A stretch of 64,000 nt of DNA from Flexithrix dorotheae DSM 6795 (GTDB taxonomy: Bacteria; Bacteroidota; Bacteroidia; Cytophagales; Flammeovirgaceae). The stretch covers positions 124,204 to 188,203 of the forward strand of contig NZ_KB903476.1 of the NCBI RefSeq assembly GCF_000379765.1, given 5' to 3'. Position 1 is the stretch's first letter. Each line of letters starts with the position of its first letter. The translations under genes were made by a program, and so were the position numbers. Under the pieces are notes generated by a model. That model ran no database searches and was not told where the DNA came from. It saw nothing but the letters and a program-made list of their open reading frames with translations. Shown here piece by piece: positions 53,478-62,888 of this stretch.

Positions 53478-54461
53478 ATGCAAAAAAACACCACTCAAAA
53501 AATTTTGATAACCGGTGCAAATGGACAATTGGGTTCAGAACTTGCCGATGCACTGGCTGCTAAATTCGGAACAGACAACATCATAATTACCGATATCTCT
53601 ATTCCTCCCAATTCAGTTCAGAAGTTTAAATTTGAAAAACTGGATGTAATGGATTTTGATGCTTTAGTCCGGTTGGTCAAAAAATATCACATTTCTCAAA
53701 TTTATCATTTGGCTGCTATACTTTCGGCTAAAGGGGAAAACAACCCAAAAACAGCCTGGAAGATTAATATGGATGGCCTATTAAATGTACTTGAAGTTGC
53801 CAGAATATTTGGTTTGGACAAAGTGTTCTGGCCAAGTTCTATTGCTGTTTTCGGTCCTTCTTCCCCCAAAAACCTCACCCCTCAGCATTCCATTACCGAA
53901 CCCGAGACCAATTATGGGATCAGTAAACATGCAGGAGAATTGTGGTGCAATTATTATTTCCAAAAGTATGGGGTGGACGTCCGCAGTTTAAGATATCCCG
54001 GAATTATCGGCTATAAATCCATGCCAGGAGGAGGTACTACGGATTATGCAGTGGAAGTCTTCCATAAGGCAGTAAATAATGAACCATTTATTTGCTTTCT
54101 CGAAAAAGATATGCATTTGCCAATGATGTTTATGCCTGATGCGATAAAGGCTACTTTACAATTAATGGATGCAAAAAAAGAAAATATAAAAGTTCGAACC
54201 TCTTATAACATCCAGGGTATGAGTTTCAGCCCTGAAGCACTTATTTCCGAAATCAAAAAGTATTATCCTGAGTTATTAGCCACCTACCAGCCAGACTTCA
54301 GACAAAAGATTGCCGAATCCTGGCCAGCTTCCATTGATGATAAAGTAGCAAAGAAAGAATGGAATTGGAAACCCGATTTCACCATAAAAAAAATGGTAAA
54401 GGAAATGTTTGTTCAATTGGAAATTCAAAAAAAGGAATTGATGAAAGAGGGGGTTTTGTAA
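53478..54461 (+). CDS. L-threonine 3-dehydrogenase, short-chain (epimerase-like) type
   Basis: 327 residues. Rossmann glycine motif GANGQLGSEL (about 13-22) and YGISKHAGE (Tyr/Lys catalytic pair) with SLRYPGIIGYKSMPGGGTTDYAVE afterwards, a signature of the epimerase-type threonine dehydrogenases common in Bacteroidota and animals rather than the zinc enzyme Tdh. Makes 2-amino-3-ketobutyrate, the substrate of Kbl (51663). Perfect promoter 29 bp upstream. Stop lies 8 bp from that of the convergent lipoprotein gene. Confidence 0.93.
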   Translation: MQKNTTQKILITGANGQLGSELADALAAKFGTDNIIITDISIPPNSVQKFKFEKLDVMDFDALVRLVKKYHISQIYHLAAILSAKGENNPKTAWKINMDGLLNVLEVARIFGLDKVFWPSSIAVFGPSSPKNLTPQHSITEPETNYGISKHAGELWCNYYFQKYGVDVRSLRYPGIIGYKSMPGGGTTDYAVEVFHKAVNNEPFICFLEKDMHLPMMFMPDAIKATLQLMDAKKENIKVRTSYNIQGMSFSPEALISEIKKYYPELLATYQPDFRQKIAESWPASIDDKVAKKEWNWKPDFTIKKMVKEMFVQLEIQKKELMKEGVL

Positions 54462-54469
54462 GCCCCTTC

Positions 54470-54958
54470 TTAATCAATTGTAATATTCCCTCCATTTAAA
54501 TGAATTTGACCATCCACTGTAAACCCATTATAGCCTGTAATTAAACCATTTTGATGCAAATTTTGCTTAACTTCCACTTTTGCCTGATTCAATATTTTAC
54601 CTGTTGAATTGTTATTCAAATTTTTGTGAATAGTCCAAATACCAGAGGCTACAAACAGGCTGTCATTAATATTGGCATCTCCATAAATAGGAATAACACC
54701 TACTGAGTCAAAGGGAAAAATATAGACCTTTCCACCGGAATTCAAGTTTAAATTATGATTCACTTTTCCTGAATCTACCAATACAGCAATTCCATTTACA
54801 TTTAGATTCCCTTCAACTGTGAAATCAATTACCACAGAGTCATTGGGGTTGATATTCGCATCTCCCCCTGTGTAAACGAACCTGTTGGTCACTTCATCAC
54901 TTCCACAACTCATCATCCCTAATAAAAATGGCAAAAGCATTAATAAATAATTTTTCAT
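54470..54958 (-). CDS. Asn-rich beta-helix-like lipoprotein
   Basis: 162 residues from ATG at 54958. Signal ending at lipobox GMMSC (Cys18), then a repetitive segment built of short strands rich in Asn and Gly with the pattern DxNIN/NLNxN (NANINPNDSVVIDF, NVNGIAVLVDSG, NLNLNSGGKVYIF, DANINDSLF, NNNSTGKILNQAKV, HLNGGNITI), consistent with a small beta-helix. Function unknown. In-frame codons before 54958 do not look coding. Confidence 0.75.
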   Translation of the reverse strand: MKNYLLMLLPFLLGMMSCGSDEVTNRFVYTGGDANINPNDSVVIDFTVEGNLNVNGIAVLVDSGKVNHNLNLNSGGKVYIFPFDSVGVIPIYGDANINDSLFVASGIWTIHKNLNNNSTGKILNQAKVEVKQNLHQNGLITGYNGFTVDGQIHLNGGNITID

Positions 54959-55172
54959 GGGTACCTGTACTTTTTTATTCTGAGAAATTTCCACTCTTTT
55001 TTCAATAGTTATGATACAATTAAAGACATTTAATTTTGTCCAACCATTTAGTTGTATCATTTTGTAATATTCTTTCAACTTTCTTAACTATGGAGAAATT
55101 CATACCAAGGTGATGAATTAACTATAATTTTTAAGTTAGTAAACTATTTAAAATGAACCATTTCGCTGCCAG

Positions 55173-56648
55173 ATGACCATAAACAAGACAAAAAATCAGA
55201 ATCTTTTACCATTCTGGACCATTATTTATTTAGGGCTCCCAAGCCTTATTTTTATTTTAGGCTGGCTAAAACCCCTGATCGCCCTACCTGGCACTGTATT
55301 TTTTATCACCAGCATTTATTTTTTCTATCAATCTTTATCAGATGAGGAGGTAATTCCATTCCATTCCAAATTAACACTCAATGGCCAGATTTTAATTTGG
55401 TTATTGGCCATATCTTCCGCACTTTATGCAGGAATTGGAGGATATATTTTTCATGGAGATACCAATAAACATTTTGCCATAATTTTCGATCTGATCAATA
55501 AAAGCTGGCCAGTAGTTTATGAAGAAAACTACCTCACAAACGACCCTGTATTTCTGGACTATTATATCGGTTACTACCTGCCAACAGGATTATTAGGGAA
55601 AATATTTGGCATAACCCATTCTAATTTAATTCTCATTATCTGGGCTTCAGTCGGAATTTATTTAGTTTTTAGGTGGGTACTTATTTTCTCCGGAGAAAAT
55701 TTAATTTTTCTTTCCATAATAGTTTTTCTTTTGCTTGGAGGTCAGGATTTTCTTTATTCAGCCATCAAAGTTCCCATAAAATATTTATTTACCGGAGTAT
55801 GGAATGATCCTTATATTTTCAAGATGGAAGTCGCTGCTGAAGCTTCTGTTCATAATAATCTCCTACAATATTATGGGCCAATGGTTGGATTGACCTGGGC
55901 TCCTCAGCATTATATTGGAGGCTGGTTGGCAACCTCACTTTTTATACATCAAATATTATATAAAAAATCTCTAAGTAATATCGGGTTTATCATGAGCCTC
56001 ACCCCTATATGGTCCATATTTAATACCATTGGCCTGGTTCCTTTTTTCCTTTTTTTCGCTTTTTATTTCAGGCTAAAGAAAATATTTTCTTTCCAAAATC
56101 TGCTCGGGGGAGGTTTTTGCATGCTTGTCATGTTTTTTTATTTCCAGGCTCATTTTTCAATTGAAATTTCAGGTTGGGTTTGGGAATTTATTCCGGGAAA
56201 ATCATGGCCATTTAAGGTAATTATCTTTGCCATTGTGGAATATGGTCTTTATCTCCTGCTTATTTATAAATTCATTTTAAAAAGTCAGTTTAAGCTATTC
56301 ACCATTATTTCGGCCATTAGCCTGCTACTCATTACCCTTTATGCTATTGGCATGTTCAACGATTTTTTAATGAGGAGTGGAGTTCCCGGGATGTTTGTAA
56401 TCTCGATAGTATTAGTAAAATATTTTAAAAGTGTTCAGCAGAAAAAATTAAAATGGGTATTGGGCCTGATAGTTTTAATGAGTTGTATTCCCTATTTCTA
56501 TTTAAGGTATAGGGTAAAAGAAAGGTTGGCTGAACAGGAAAAAATTGAAAACAGCAGTAGCGTAGTCAATATCTATGAAGACACGTGGTTTAATTCACAA
56601 TATTTGGGTAAAAGCACTTCTATATTTTATAAATACTTATCAAAATAG
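55173..56648 (+). CDS. large polytopic membrane protein, possible GT-C glycosyltransferase
   Basis: 491 residues with about 11 hydrophobic helices. The first extracytoplasmic loop contains HGDTNKHFAIIFD and a second YEENYLTND, where GT-C enzymes have a catalytic acidic residue; GT-C membership is only suggested by this topology. A C-terminal soluble tail of about 50 residues is charged. Could also be an unrelated transporter-like protein. No neighbours with cell-wall functions nearby. Confidence 0.65.
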   Translation: MTINKTKNQNLLPFWTIIYLGLPSLIFILGWLKPLIALPGTVFFITSIYFFYQSLSDEEVIPFHSKLTLNGQILIWLLAISSALYAGIGGYIFHGDTNKHFAIIFDLINKSWPVVYEENYLTNDPVFLDYYIGYYLPTGLLGKIFGITHSNLILIIWASVGIYLVFRWVLIFSGENLIFLSIIVFLLLGGQDFLYSAIKVPIKYLFTGVWNDPYIFKMEVAAEASVHNNLLQYYGPMVGLTWAPQHYIGGWLATSLFIHQILYKKSLSNIGFIMSLTPIWSIFNTIGLVPFFLFFAFYFRLKKIFSFQNLLGGGFCMLVMFFYFQAHFSIEISGWVWEFIPGKSWPFKVIIFAIVEYGLYLLLIYKFILKSQFKLFTIISAISLLLITLYAIGMFNDFLMRSGVPGMFVISIVLVKYFKSVQQKKLKWVLGLIVLMSCIPYFYLRYRVKERLAEQEKIENSSSVVNIYEDTWFNSQYLGKSTSIFYKYLSK

Positions 56649-57108
56649 AAATTTTTCAAAAAATTCATAAAAAAAACCAAACCAAGTATAATAATATCGA
56701 ATTCATTACGTCTAATAGATAACTGATTAAAAACGCTGAATTTGATTCAGTACAAAGAACTACTAAAAACAAAAATCCAAAAAACTAAAACCAATTTCAA
56801 TGCCTGTGGTAAGTGATTGTTTTTCAAAACAATCAGGTGTGAATGAAATCCTCGTGAAGTTTACGGCAAAAATTCCTGTTTTAGTTTCCTGGTAATAAAT
56901 TGATATGAGAACCCCAAAAGCTTTCAATCAGGCTTTTTGAGGGGAATTAAAAATATAGTTTTTTTTAAAACAGACAATTAAGGTGATTAACATATAGTAA
57001 AAGAAAGAGCCCGGCATTTTGCCGGGTTTTTTCATTATTGGATATAAGTATAATAATGAAATTTCTTTTAACGGTTACTCCCCGGACTTACCCAATATTA
57101 GTGAAATT
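56649..57108. other. intergenic with strong terminator and internal hairpins
   Basis: 460 bp. Terminator CCCGGCA-TTT-TGCCGGG plus T run (57011-57033) on the plus strand lies 360 bp after the membrane protein. Between them are a perfect hairpin TGATTGTTTT-TC-AAAACAATCA (56814-56835) and an imperfect one (about 56910-56942). Possibly a small non-coding transcript or a long 3' UTR. Confidence 0.4.
57011..57033 (+). terminator. strong hairpin terminator
   Basis: Perfect 7-bp GC-rich stem CCCGGCA/TGCCGGG (57011-57017, 57021-57027), 3-nt loop and a T6 run. Confidence 0.85.
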
Positions 57109-60100
57109 CTATCTCCTCGCCTTAGCTTCAAGGTGGGAAAAGTCTGTAATAGACTCATAAATTACATCCTGAATAGAAGTCCTTACATTCTCCCTTAATA
57201 ATTTTTTGTTGCCCACAAAGGGATGGATTCTATTTGAAAGGAAGATATACACAAGATTATAGGCTGGATCAACCCAGGCACACGTGCCTGTAAATCCTGT
57301 ATGTCCGAAGGTACTATCGGAACTCAAATCTGATGTAGTACTTCTTTCTCTTTTCAAACTTGGTTTATCCCAACCAAGCCCCCTTCTGTTAGATTCATAA
57401 GGCCGGCTATTAAATTTTGCTAAAGTTTCCGGCTGCAAATACCACTTTCCCCCATAGTAGCCTTCCTGCAAATTCATTTGCAACAAAATAGCAATATCCA
57501 ATGCATTACTAAAAAGCCCGGCATGCCCCCCTACTCCACCTGCTAAGGCAGCAGCAGGATCATGTACGAAACCATGGATTAGAGAATTTCTGGTATAGAT
57601 ATCCATTTCGGTAGGTACAATCTGGCTTTTATCAAATTTGTTAAGTGGATTAAAACCCAAAGATTTCAGGCCAAGTGGATTATAAATATTGTTTGCCACA
57701 AAATTTTCCAATTGTTCACCAGAAACTTTTTCAATTATTCTTTTTAAAATGATAAACCCCAAATCACTATACCGATAGCTATAAGGACGGTAGCGGTATC
57801 TTTTTCTGGCTAAATCTGTTTCGACTGTCCACTTCCATACAGAATCTTCAATAGTACTCAGGGCAAACAAATCCGGAGTGATCTGGATTGAATACTTTTC
57901 ACTTGGGGTAGTAGATAAATATGCAGGATTATGCTGATTGTCAATCTTCATTTTCTCCCAAAAAGGAATAAAAGCTTTTAACCCCGCCTGGTGGGTAAGC
58001 ACTTGTTTTAAAATGATATTTGCTTTATTAGTACCTTCCAGTTCAGGCAAATAATCTGATAATTTACCTTCCAAATTTATCTTTCCCTGCTCTTCCAATA
58101 ACATTACAGCCTGCAATGTGGATAAAACTTTGGTAAGGGAAGCCAGATCGAAAATAGAGCTGTTAGTTACCTGTTCTTTATTGCTGTAAGTGTGATACCC
58201 GTAAGACCTGTTAAAAATAATTTTTCCTTCTTTTGCTACTAATACCTGACACCCAGGAGTAGCCTCATAAGCGATTGCCTGATTAGCAATAGAATCAATT
58301 TTATTCAGGATTTCACTTTTCATGCCCACACTTTCTGGTTCGCCAAAGCCCATCCTTCCGATAGTTACCATTTTGAAACCCATACCTTCCCTTAAGTTTT
58401 TTGAGGCAGTAACCGGTAATTTCGCATGATTTTCCACTGCCCCAAACAGCACCTGGGGAACGGCAGCCTGCATTAATGGGTCATTTTCATATGCACAAAC
58501 AAGAAGTTTGGAATTTTCAAAATATTTGAGCGCATAAGGATTACCAAATGGAATAACAATTACCTTGGTTACTTTTTCCAGTTTTTGAATAAGTGATATA
58601 GTTGTATTACTTATTCCATATTGTTTGGAACCTCTATTGCTCATCTTGTGAATACTCACAAAAACCACGTCTTTATCCTTTAATTTCTCATAAAAGGAAT
58701 TGATAGTGGTTTGGTTTATATTTTGAGTTTTAGATGAGAAATGCTCAAACTTGCCATATTTGTCCAATGTTTCCTGGAATTTATTTCCCTGGCTTAATCC
58801 AAAACTCAAAGAGCCGAAAGCAAGACTATCAATATTTTTTAAAGGCAGTAGATTTCCTTCATTTTTTACTACGGTTACTGCCTGTTCATAAAGTCTGGCC
58901 TTTATAGCCAGCGCTTTTTTGTTATTTAGATCATCATAAATTCCTTTTAGCTCCACTGGTTTGTAGTGGTTTAAACCAACCTTATATTTTGCCCTCAATA
59001 TTTTCTTCACTTTATCATCAATTTCTTCAGCAGTCAATTCATTGTTGGCCATGGCTTTTTTGATGGCCTCTATACTAGCCGGAATATCATTAGGAGAAAG
59101 TAAGACATCATTTCCAGCCATTAAAGATTTTACTGCGATTTCCCCTGGCTTAAAATACTTGGCGACTCCCTGCATATTGAGTGCATCAGTAAAAATTAAC
59201 CCATTATAACCCAGGCTGTCTTTAAGCAATCCTGTAACCACTTTTGGGGAAAGGGAAGTAGCCAGATTTGGTGTATCGTCAAGTGCAGGGATTTGCAGAT
59301 GGGCAACCATTACACTTCCCAGGCTATCCGCAAAAAGAGCTTTAAAAGGATATAATTCAATTGCATTTATTCTTTCCACATCATGATTAATGACAGGCAA
59401 AGAATAGTGGGAGTCCATGTTGGTATCACCATGCCCTGGAAAATGCTTGGCATTTGCAATTACCCCATTATGTTGCATTCCCTTCATATAAGCCACCCCT
59501 TTTTGGGCAACTCTCTCTTTATTTTCGCCAAATGACCTGAATCCAATAACCGGATTGGCAGGATTTACATTAACATCCACCACGGGAGCAAAGTTGACAT
59601 GTGCACCAACTCTTTTGATTTGTCTGGCAATCTCGGCACCCATTTCATAGATATACTTATCATTTTCAATAGCCCCAAGAGTCATTTGTTTGGGAAACAT
59701 AATGGTGCTATCCAATCGCATGGCCAGTCCATATTCAGCATCCATAGAAACCAGTAATGGAATTTTGGCTAACTCCTGGTATTCATTTAATAGTTTAGCC
59801 TGCCTCAGGGGACCACCCTGCATAAATATGACTCCACCTATATGATGATTTTCAATAAGATTTTTAATACCATTTACATGATCGGAAGATAGATTGGAAT
59901 AAGCAGTAGCCATAAACAACTGCCCAATCTTTTCATCCTCGGTTAATTTTGAAAAAGTTGAATCCACCCACTCCTGTTGTTGTTTTAGATAAAGCAGATA
60001 TTCCAACTTTCTTTTTTCTTCCAATGCAGAAAGTTTTGCGGCTTCAGTATCCTGAAGAGAAATATTTGGTTCTTGTGCACAGGCAAAAGAATTGATGGTA

Positions 60101-60132
60101 AGTAATAATAGTATAAAAAATCTGTGAATCAT
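57109..60132 (-). CDS. glycoside hydrolase family 3 / serine beta-lactamase-like fusion protein
   Basis: 1007 residues from ATG at 60132 (a TTG 7 codons earlier is in frame). Signal peptide (1-20, ending SFACAQ). GH3 N-terminal barrel with KHFPGHGDTNMDSH (about 231-244) and nucleophile Asp in LIFTDALNMQG (about 312), C-terminal GH3 region, then a class C beta-lactamase/serine hydrolase domain (about 625-1000) with SLTK (about 664-667), Tyr-Ser-Asp where YxN is usual, and GHTGFTG. Likely cleaves beta-N-acetylglucosamine from peptidoglycan or similar glycans outside the cytoplasm; the hydrolase half may act as an esterase or peptidase. The fusion is frequent in Bacteroidota. Confidence 0.93.
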   Translation of the reverse strand: MIHRFFILLLLTINSFACAQEPNISLQDTEAAKLSALEEKRKLEYLLYLKQQQEWVDSTFSKLTEDEKIGQLFMATAYSNLSSDHVNGIKNLIENHHIGGVIFMQGGPLRQAKLLNEYQELAKIPLLVSMDAEYGLAMRLDSTIMFPKQMTLGAIENDKYIYEMGAEIARQIKRVGAHVNFAPVVDVNVNPANPVIGFRSFGENKERVAQKGVAYMKGMQHNGVIANAKHFPGHGDTNMDSHYSLPVINHDVERINAIELYPFKALFADSLGSVMVAHLQIPALDDTPNLATSLSPKVVTGLLKDSLGYNGLIFTDALNMQGVAKYFKPGEIAVKSLMAGNDVLLSPNDIPASIEAIKKAMANNELTAEEIDDKVKKILRAKYKVGLNHYKPVELKGIYDDLNNKKALAIKARLYEQAVTVVKNEGNLLPLKNIDSLAFGSLSFGLSQGNKFQETLDKYGKFEHFSSKTQNINQTTINSFYEKLKDKDVVFVSIHKMSNRGSKQYGISNTTISLIQKLEKVTKVIVIPFGNPYALKYFENSKLLVCAYENDPLMQAAVPQVLFGAVENHAKLPVTASKNLREGMGFKMVTIGRMGFGEPESVGMKSEILNKIDSIANQAIAYEATPGCQVLVAKEGKIIFNRSYGYHTYSNKEQVTNSSIFDLASLTKVLSTLQAVMLLEEQGKINLEGKLSDYLPELEGTNKANIILKQVLTHQAGLKAFIPFWEKMKIDNQHNPAYLSTTPSEKYSIQITPDLFALSTIEDSVWKWTVETDLARKRYRYRPYSYRYSDLGFIILKRIIEKVSGEQLENFVANNIYNPLGLKSLGFNPLNKFDKSQIVPTEMDIYTRNSLIHGFVHDPAAALAGGVGGHAGLFSNALDIAILLQMNLQEGYYGGKWYLQPETLAKFNSRPYESNRRGLGWDKPSLKRERSTTSDLSSDSTFGHTGFTGTCAWVDPAYNLVYIFLSNRIHPFVGNKKLLRENVRTSIQDVIYESITDFSHLEAKARR

Positions 60133-60173
60133 TAGTGCTGATTGTTTAGGCAATGATTAAATCTAATTTTAGT

Positions 60174-60181
60174 TATCTTTG
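60174..60181 (+). promoter_or_regulatory. -7 box of the small membrane-protein gene
   Basis: TATCTTTG matches TAnnTTTG 26 bp before the ATG at 60207, in a divergent region with the GH3 gene. A -33 element is not clear. Confidence 0.5.
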
Positions 60182-60206
60182 CAAAAGTTTAAATAGTTGA
60201 TTTGTA

Positions 60207-60473
60207 ATGAAAAAAATTCCTAGTCTTACCCGACTTCCCGACCACAGAAGATTTAACTATGACCCTCGCTATTATGATCCTATAAAAGAAGAAATTGAAG
60301 CGAAAGAAAATAGCATGAGAAATGCTTTAAATGGGAAAGACGGTTCTGAAAAAATTAAAGAACGAATTTCTGGTTCCTTTAAACGCAAATCTAATGAAAG
60401 TAAAAAATCTTTTATAATTCAGGCGTTAATTGCTGTACTTCTCGGGGTAATTGTCTTTGCTCTTCTGACCTAA
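60207..60473 (+). CDS. small single-pass membrane protein, 88 aa
   Basis: 88 residues. Basic, aromatic N-terminal segment (LPDHRRFNYDPRYYDPIKEEI), charged helix, and one C-terminal membrane helix (about 69-87, SFIIQALIAVLLGVIVFALL). I recognise this as a conserved Bacteroidota type but no function is known to me. Clean ATG and a TATCTTTG box 26 bp upstream support expression. Confidence 0.75.
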   Translation: MKKIPSLTRLPDHRRFNYDPRYYDPIKEEIEAKENSMRNALNGKDGSEKIKERISGSFKRKSNESKKSFIIQALIAVLLGVIVFALLT

Positions 60474-60786
60474 ATTCAAAAGCAGCAGAATCAGGCTTGT
60501 CTATTAGTGGCAGCTTTTATAAGAAAAATACCCTAAAAATCGATCTCAAGCAATTTTTTTGCCTACACATTTTAATTTATTAACTATTAGATTTTTGTAA
60601 TTATTACTTTAGCTTTGCGATTAATTTAAGGCTCTGATTTTTTTAAAATAAATACCTGGTTTTTTACCAATTTCCCAAAAAACACACCTTAATGAGTGAA
60701 AAATTTAACATCCTAAAAATTTCTTATTTCGGTATTCCTAAAATGCTGAAGGATGTTTTTTATAGAATAAAACAAAACATACGCCT
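60474..60786. other. intergenic with promoter of the lipoprotein-metK unit
   Basis: 313 bp. TAGCTTTG (60611-60618) matches the -7 box about 170 bp upstream of the lipoprotein gene. No SAM-type riboswitch was recognised ahead of metK. Nothing else seen. Confidence 0.45.
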
Positions 60787-61521
60787 ATGAAGAGGCTCCC
60801 GCTTTTCATTTTATCTGTTTTTCTTCCCATTGTATTAAGTGGATGCTTTGAGATAAAAGAAAAACTGAAAATAACCAAGTCAGGTTCGGGTAATTATCAG
60901 CTTTTAATGGACTTTAGCCAAAGCAAGAAAATTTTTCAGGTGATGATGGAAATGGCCAGTAAAGGAGATGGAGCAATTGGTGGTGTAGTAATGGATGATC
61001 CTCTTGGCGGGCTCGATTCTGCCTTTATTGAACTTGGTAAGGAATTATCGAATATTAAGGGTATTTCTCAGGTAGAGGGGATTAAGGATGAAAATAACTA
61101 CGTATTCGGTATTAAACTCAATTATGAAAATGTGGAAGCCCTTAACAGAGCGCTTTCGAAAATGGACTCTGGCAATGATATTGGGTATTTTCAATCTTTT
61201 TATTCTTTTTCTAAAGGAAAACTGGATAAAAGCAATAGTTTTAACCTTTCAAATTTGATAGAGGAAATTTATCCCGATGAAGAGGAAAATGAAAATGAGG
61301 AGATGAATCAGGAATTGATTAATATGTTTGAAGAGGTGAAATATTCCCTAGAAATAAGTACTGATGGGAAAATCAGAAGATTTTCTAATGATGATGCTGT
61401 ACTTTCAGATGATAAAAAATTCCTTGTTTACTCAAAATCCTTAAAAGAACTTAAAGAGGGCATAGGAAATAATTCAGTAAATAAAGATTTTAGTTTAAGC
61501 AATTCAATAAAATTTAAATAA
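60787..61521 (+). CDS. lipoprotein of unknown function
   Basis: 244 residues. Signal ending in the lipobox VLSGC (Cys20). Mature part is acidic, with strand-rich N-terminal region ([20 protein letters not shown]) and an acidic stretch ([13 protein letters not shown]). No domain recognised. It precedes metK by 22 bp and very likely shares its transcript; a functional tie to SAM metabolism is not evident. Confidence 0.8.
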   Translation: MKRLPLFILSVFLPIVLSGCFEIKEKLKITKSGSGNYQLLMDFSQSKKIFQVMMEMASKGDGAIGGVVMDDPLGGLDSAFIELGKELSNIKGISQVEGIKDENNYVFGIKLNYENVEALNRALSKMDSGNDIGYFQSFYSFSKGKLDKSNSFNLSNLIEEIYPDEEENENEEMNQELINMFEEVKYSLEISTDGKIRRFSNDDAVLSDDKKFLVYSKSLKELKEGIGNNSVNKDFSLSNSIKFK

Positions 61522-61543
61522 CCTAAAAAAAGAGAAGAATAAT

Positions 61544-62821
61544 ATGGCATATTTATTCACTTCCGAATCAGTATCGGAGGGCCATCCTGATAAAGTGGCC
61601 GACCAGATTTCAGATGCAATTTTAGATGCAATGTTGGCTCAGGATCCTAACTCAAGAGTAGCTTGTGAAACACTTGTAACTACTGGTTTGGTGGTTGTAG
61701 CTGGAGAAATTACTACAAAAGCCTATGTGGAGATTCCTGATGTGGTAAGGGAGACTATCAAAAAAATAGGATACAACAGTGATGATTATATGTTTGATGC
61801 GGAGTCTTGTGGTGTAATGGTTACTTTACATAGCCAGTCTCCTGATATAGCTCAGGGAGTGAACGAAGGAGAAGGGACAGATAAAGAGCAAGGAGCAGGA
61901 GACCAGGGAATGATGTTTGGATACGCATCTAAAGAAACCCCTGAATATATGCCAATGGCACTGGCTTATTCCCACAGATTGGTGAAAGAGCTGGCAAAAA
62001 TCAGAAAAGAAGAATCTGACCTTATCTCCTATTTAAGACCTGATAGTAAAGCTCAGGTTACTATTGAATATGGAGATGATAATAAGCCTCGAAGGGTTCA
62101 TACCATCGTACTTTCTACTCAGCATGATGAGTTTGCAAGTGAAGCAGAAATGCTGGCAAAAATTGAAAAGGATATCAAGGAAATTCTAATTCCAAGAGTG
62201 ATTCCTGCTGAATTGCTGGATGAAAATACCATTTATCACATTAACCCAACTGGCAAGTTTGTTATTGGTGGGCCTCATGGAGATGCAGGTTTGACAGGAA
62301 GAAAAATTATTGTAGACACCTACGGAGGAAAAGGCGCACACGGTGGTGGAGCATTTTCTGGAAAAGATTCATCTAAGGTAGATAGAAGTGCTGCCTATGC
62401 TTCAAGACACGTTGCCAAGAACCTTGTTGCTGCGGGAGTAGCTGATGAAATTTTGGTTCAGGTAGCTTATGCTATAGGTGTTTCCAGACCTGTTTCCCTA
62501 AACGTAAATACCTACGGAACTGCTAAAGTGGATTTATCGGATATTCAAATTGCTGAGAGAGTAAATAAAATATTTGATATGGGACCAAAAGCCATTGTAG
62601 AAAGATTTGGATTGAAAAACCCAATCTTCTCTGATTCAGCGGCTTATGGTCATATGGGAAGAGAACCTTATTCTAAAGAGGTTGAAACACTTATTGTAGA
62701 TGTCGAAGAAACTGATTCCGTTAGAAAAGAAGTAAGAAAGAAAGAGAAAAAATCTTTTGAGTTCTTTACCTGGGAAAAACTTGATTATGTTGATAAAGTA
62801 AAAGATGCTTTTGGTCTTTAA
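61544..62821 (+). CDS. metK: S-adenosylmethionine synthetase
   Basis: 425 residues. GHPDK (13-17), [12 protein letters not shown] (about 117-128) and GGGAFSGKD (about 267-275) are the three signature loops; the metal-binding acidic residues are intact. Slightly longer than E. coli MetK (384), with an extension near the middle ([14 protein letters not shown] region) typical for Bacteroidota. Forms AdoMet from methionine and ATP. Second gene of a probable two-gene transcript; strong terminator follows. Confidence 0.98.
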   Translation: MAYLFTSESVSEGHPDKVADQISDAILDAMLAQDPNSRVACETLVTTGLVVVAGEITTKAYVEIPDVVRETIKKIGYNSDDYMFDAESCGVMVTLHSQSPDIAQGVNEGEGTDKEQGAGDQGMMFGYASKETPEYMPMALAYSHRLVKELAKIRKEESDLISYLRPDSKAQVTIEYGDDNKPRRVHTIVLSTQHDEFASEAEMLAKIEKDIKEILIPRVIPAELLDENTIYHINPTGKFVIGGPHGDAGLTGRKIIVDTYGGKGAHGGGAFSGKDSSKVDRSAAYASRHVAKNLVAAGVADEILVQVAYAIGVSRPVSLNVNTYGTAKVDLSDIQIAERVNKIFDMGPKAIVERFGLKNPIFSDSAAYGHMGREPYSKEVETLIVDVEETDSVRKEVRKKEKKSFEFFTWEKLDYVDKVKDAFGL

Positions 62822-62845
62822 TCTTTGTTTCGACCATCAGAAAAC

Positions 62846-62878
62846 AAAAAAAAACCGGCCTGGACCGGTTTTTTTTTG
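62846..62878. terminator. bidirectional hairpin terminator
   Basis: A-run plus CCGG (62846-62858), 6-nt loop, CCGG plus T-run (62865-62877), between convergent metK and bshA. Confidence 0.88.
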
Positions 62879-62888
62879 TTCCATAATA

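Noticed and set aside
60474-60786. SAM riboswitch ahead of the metK unit
   Set aside because: No recognisable SAM aptamer core or downstream expression hairpin seen.
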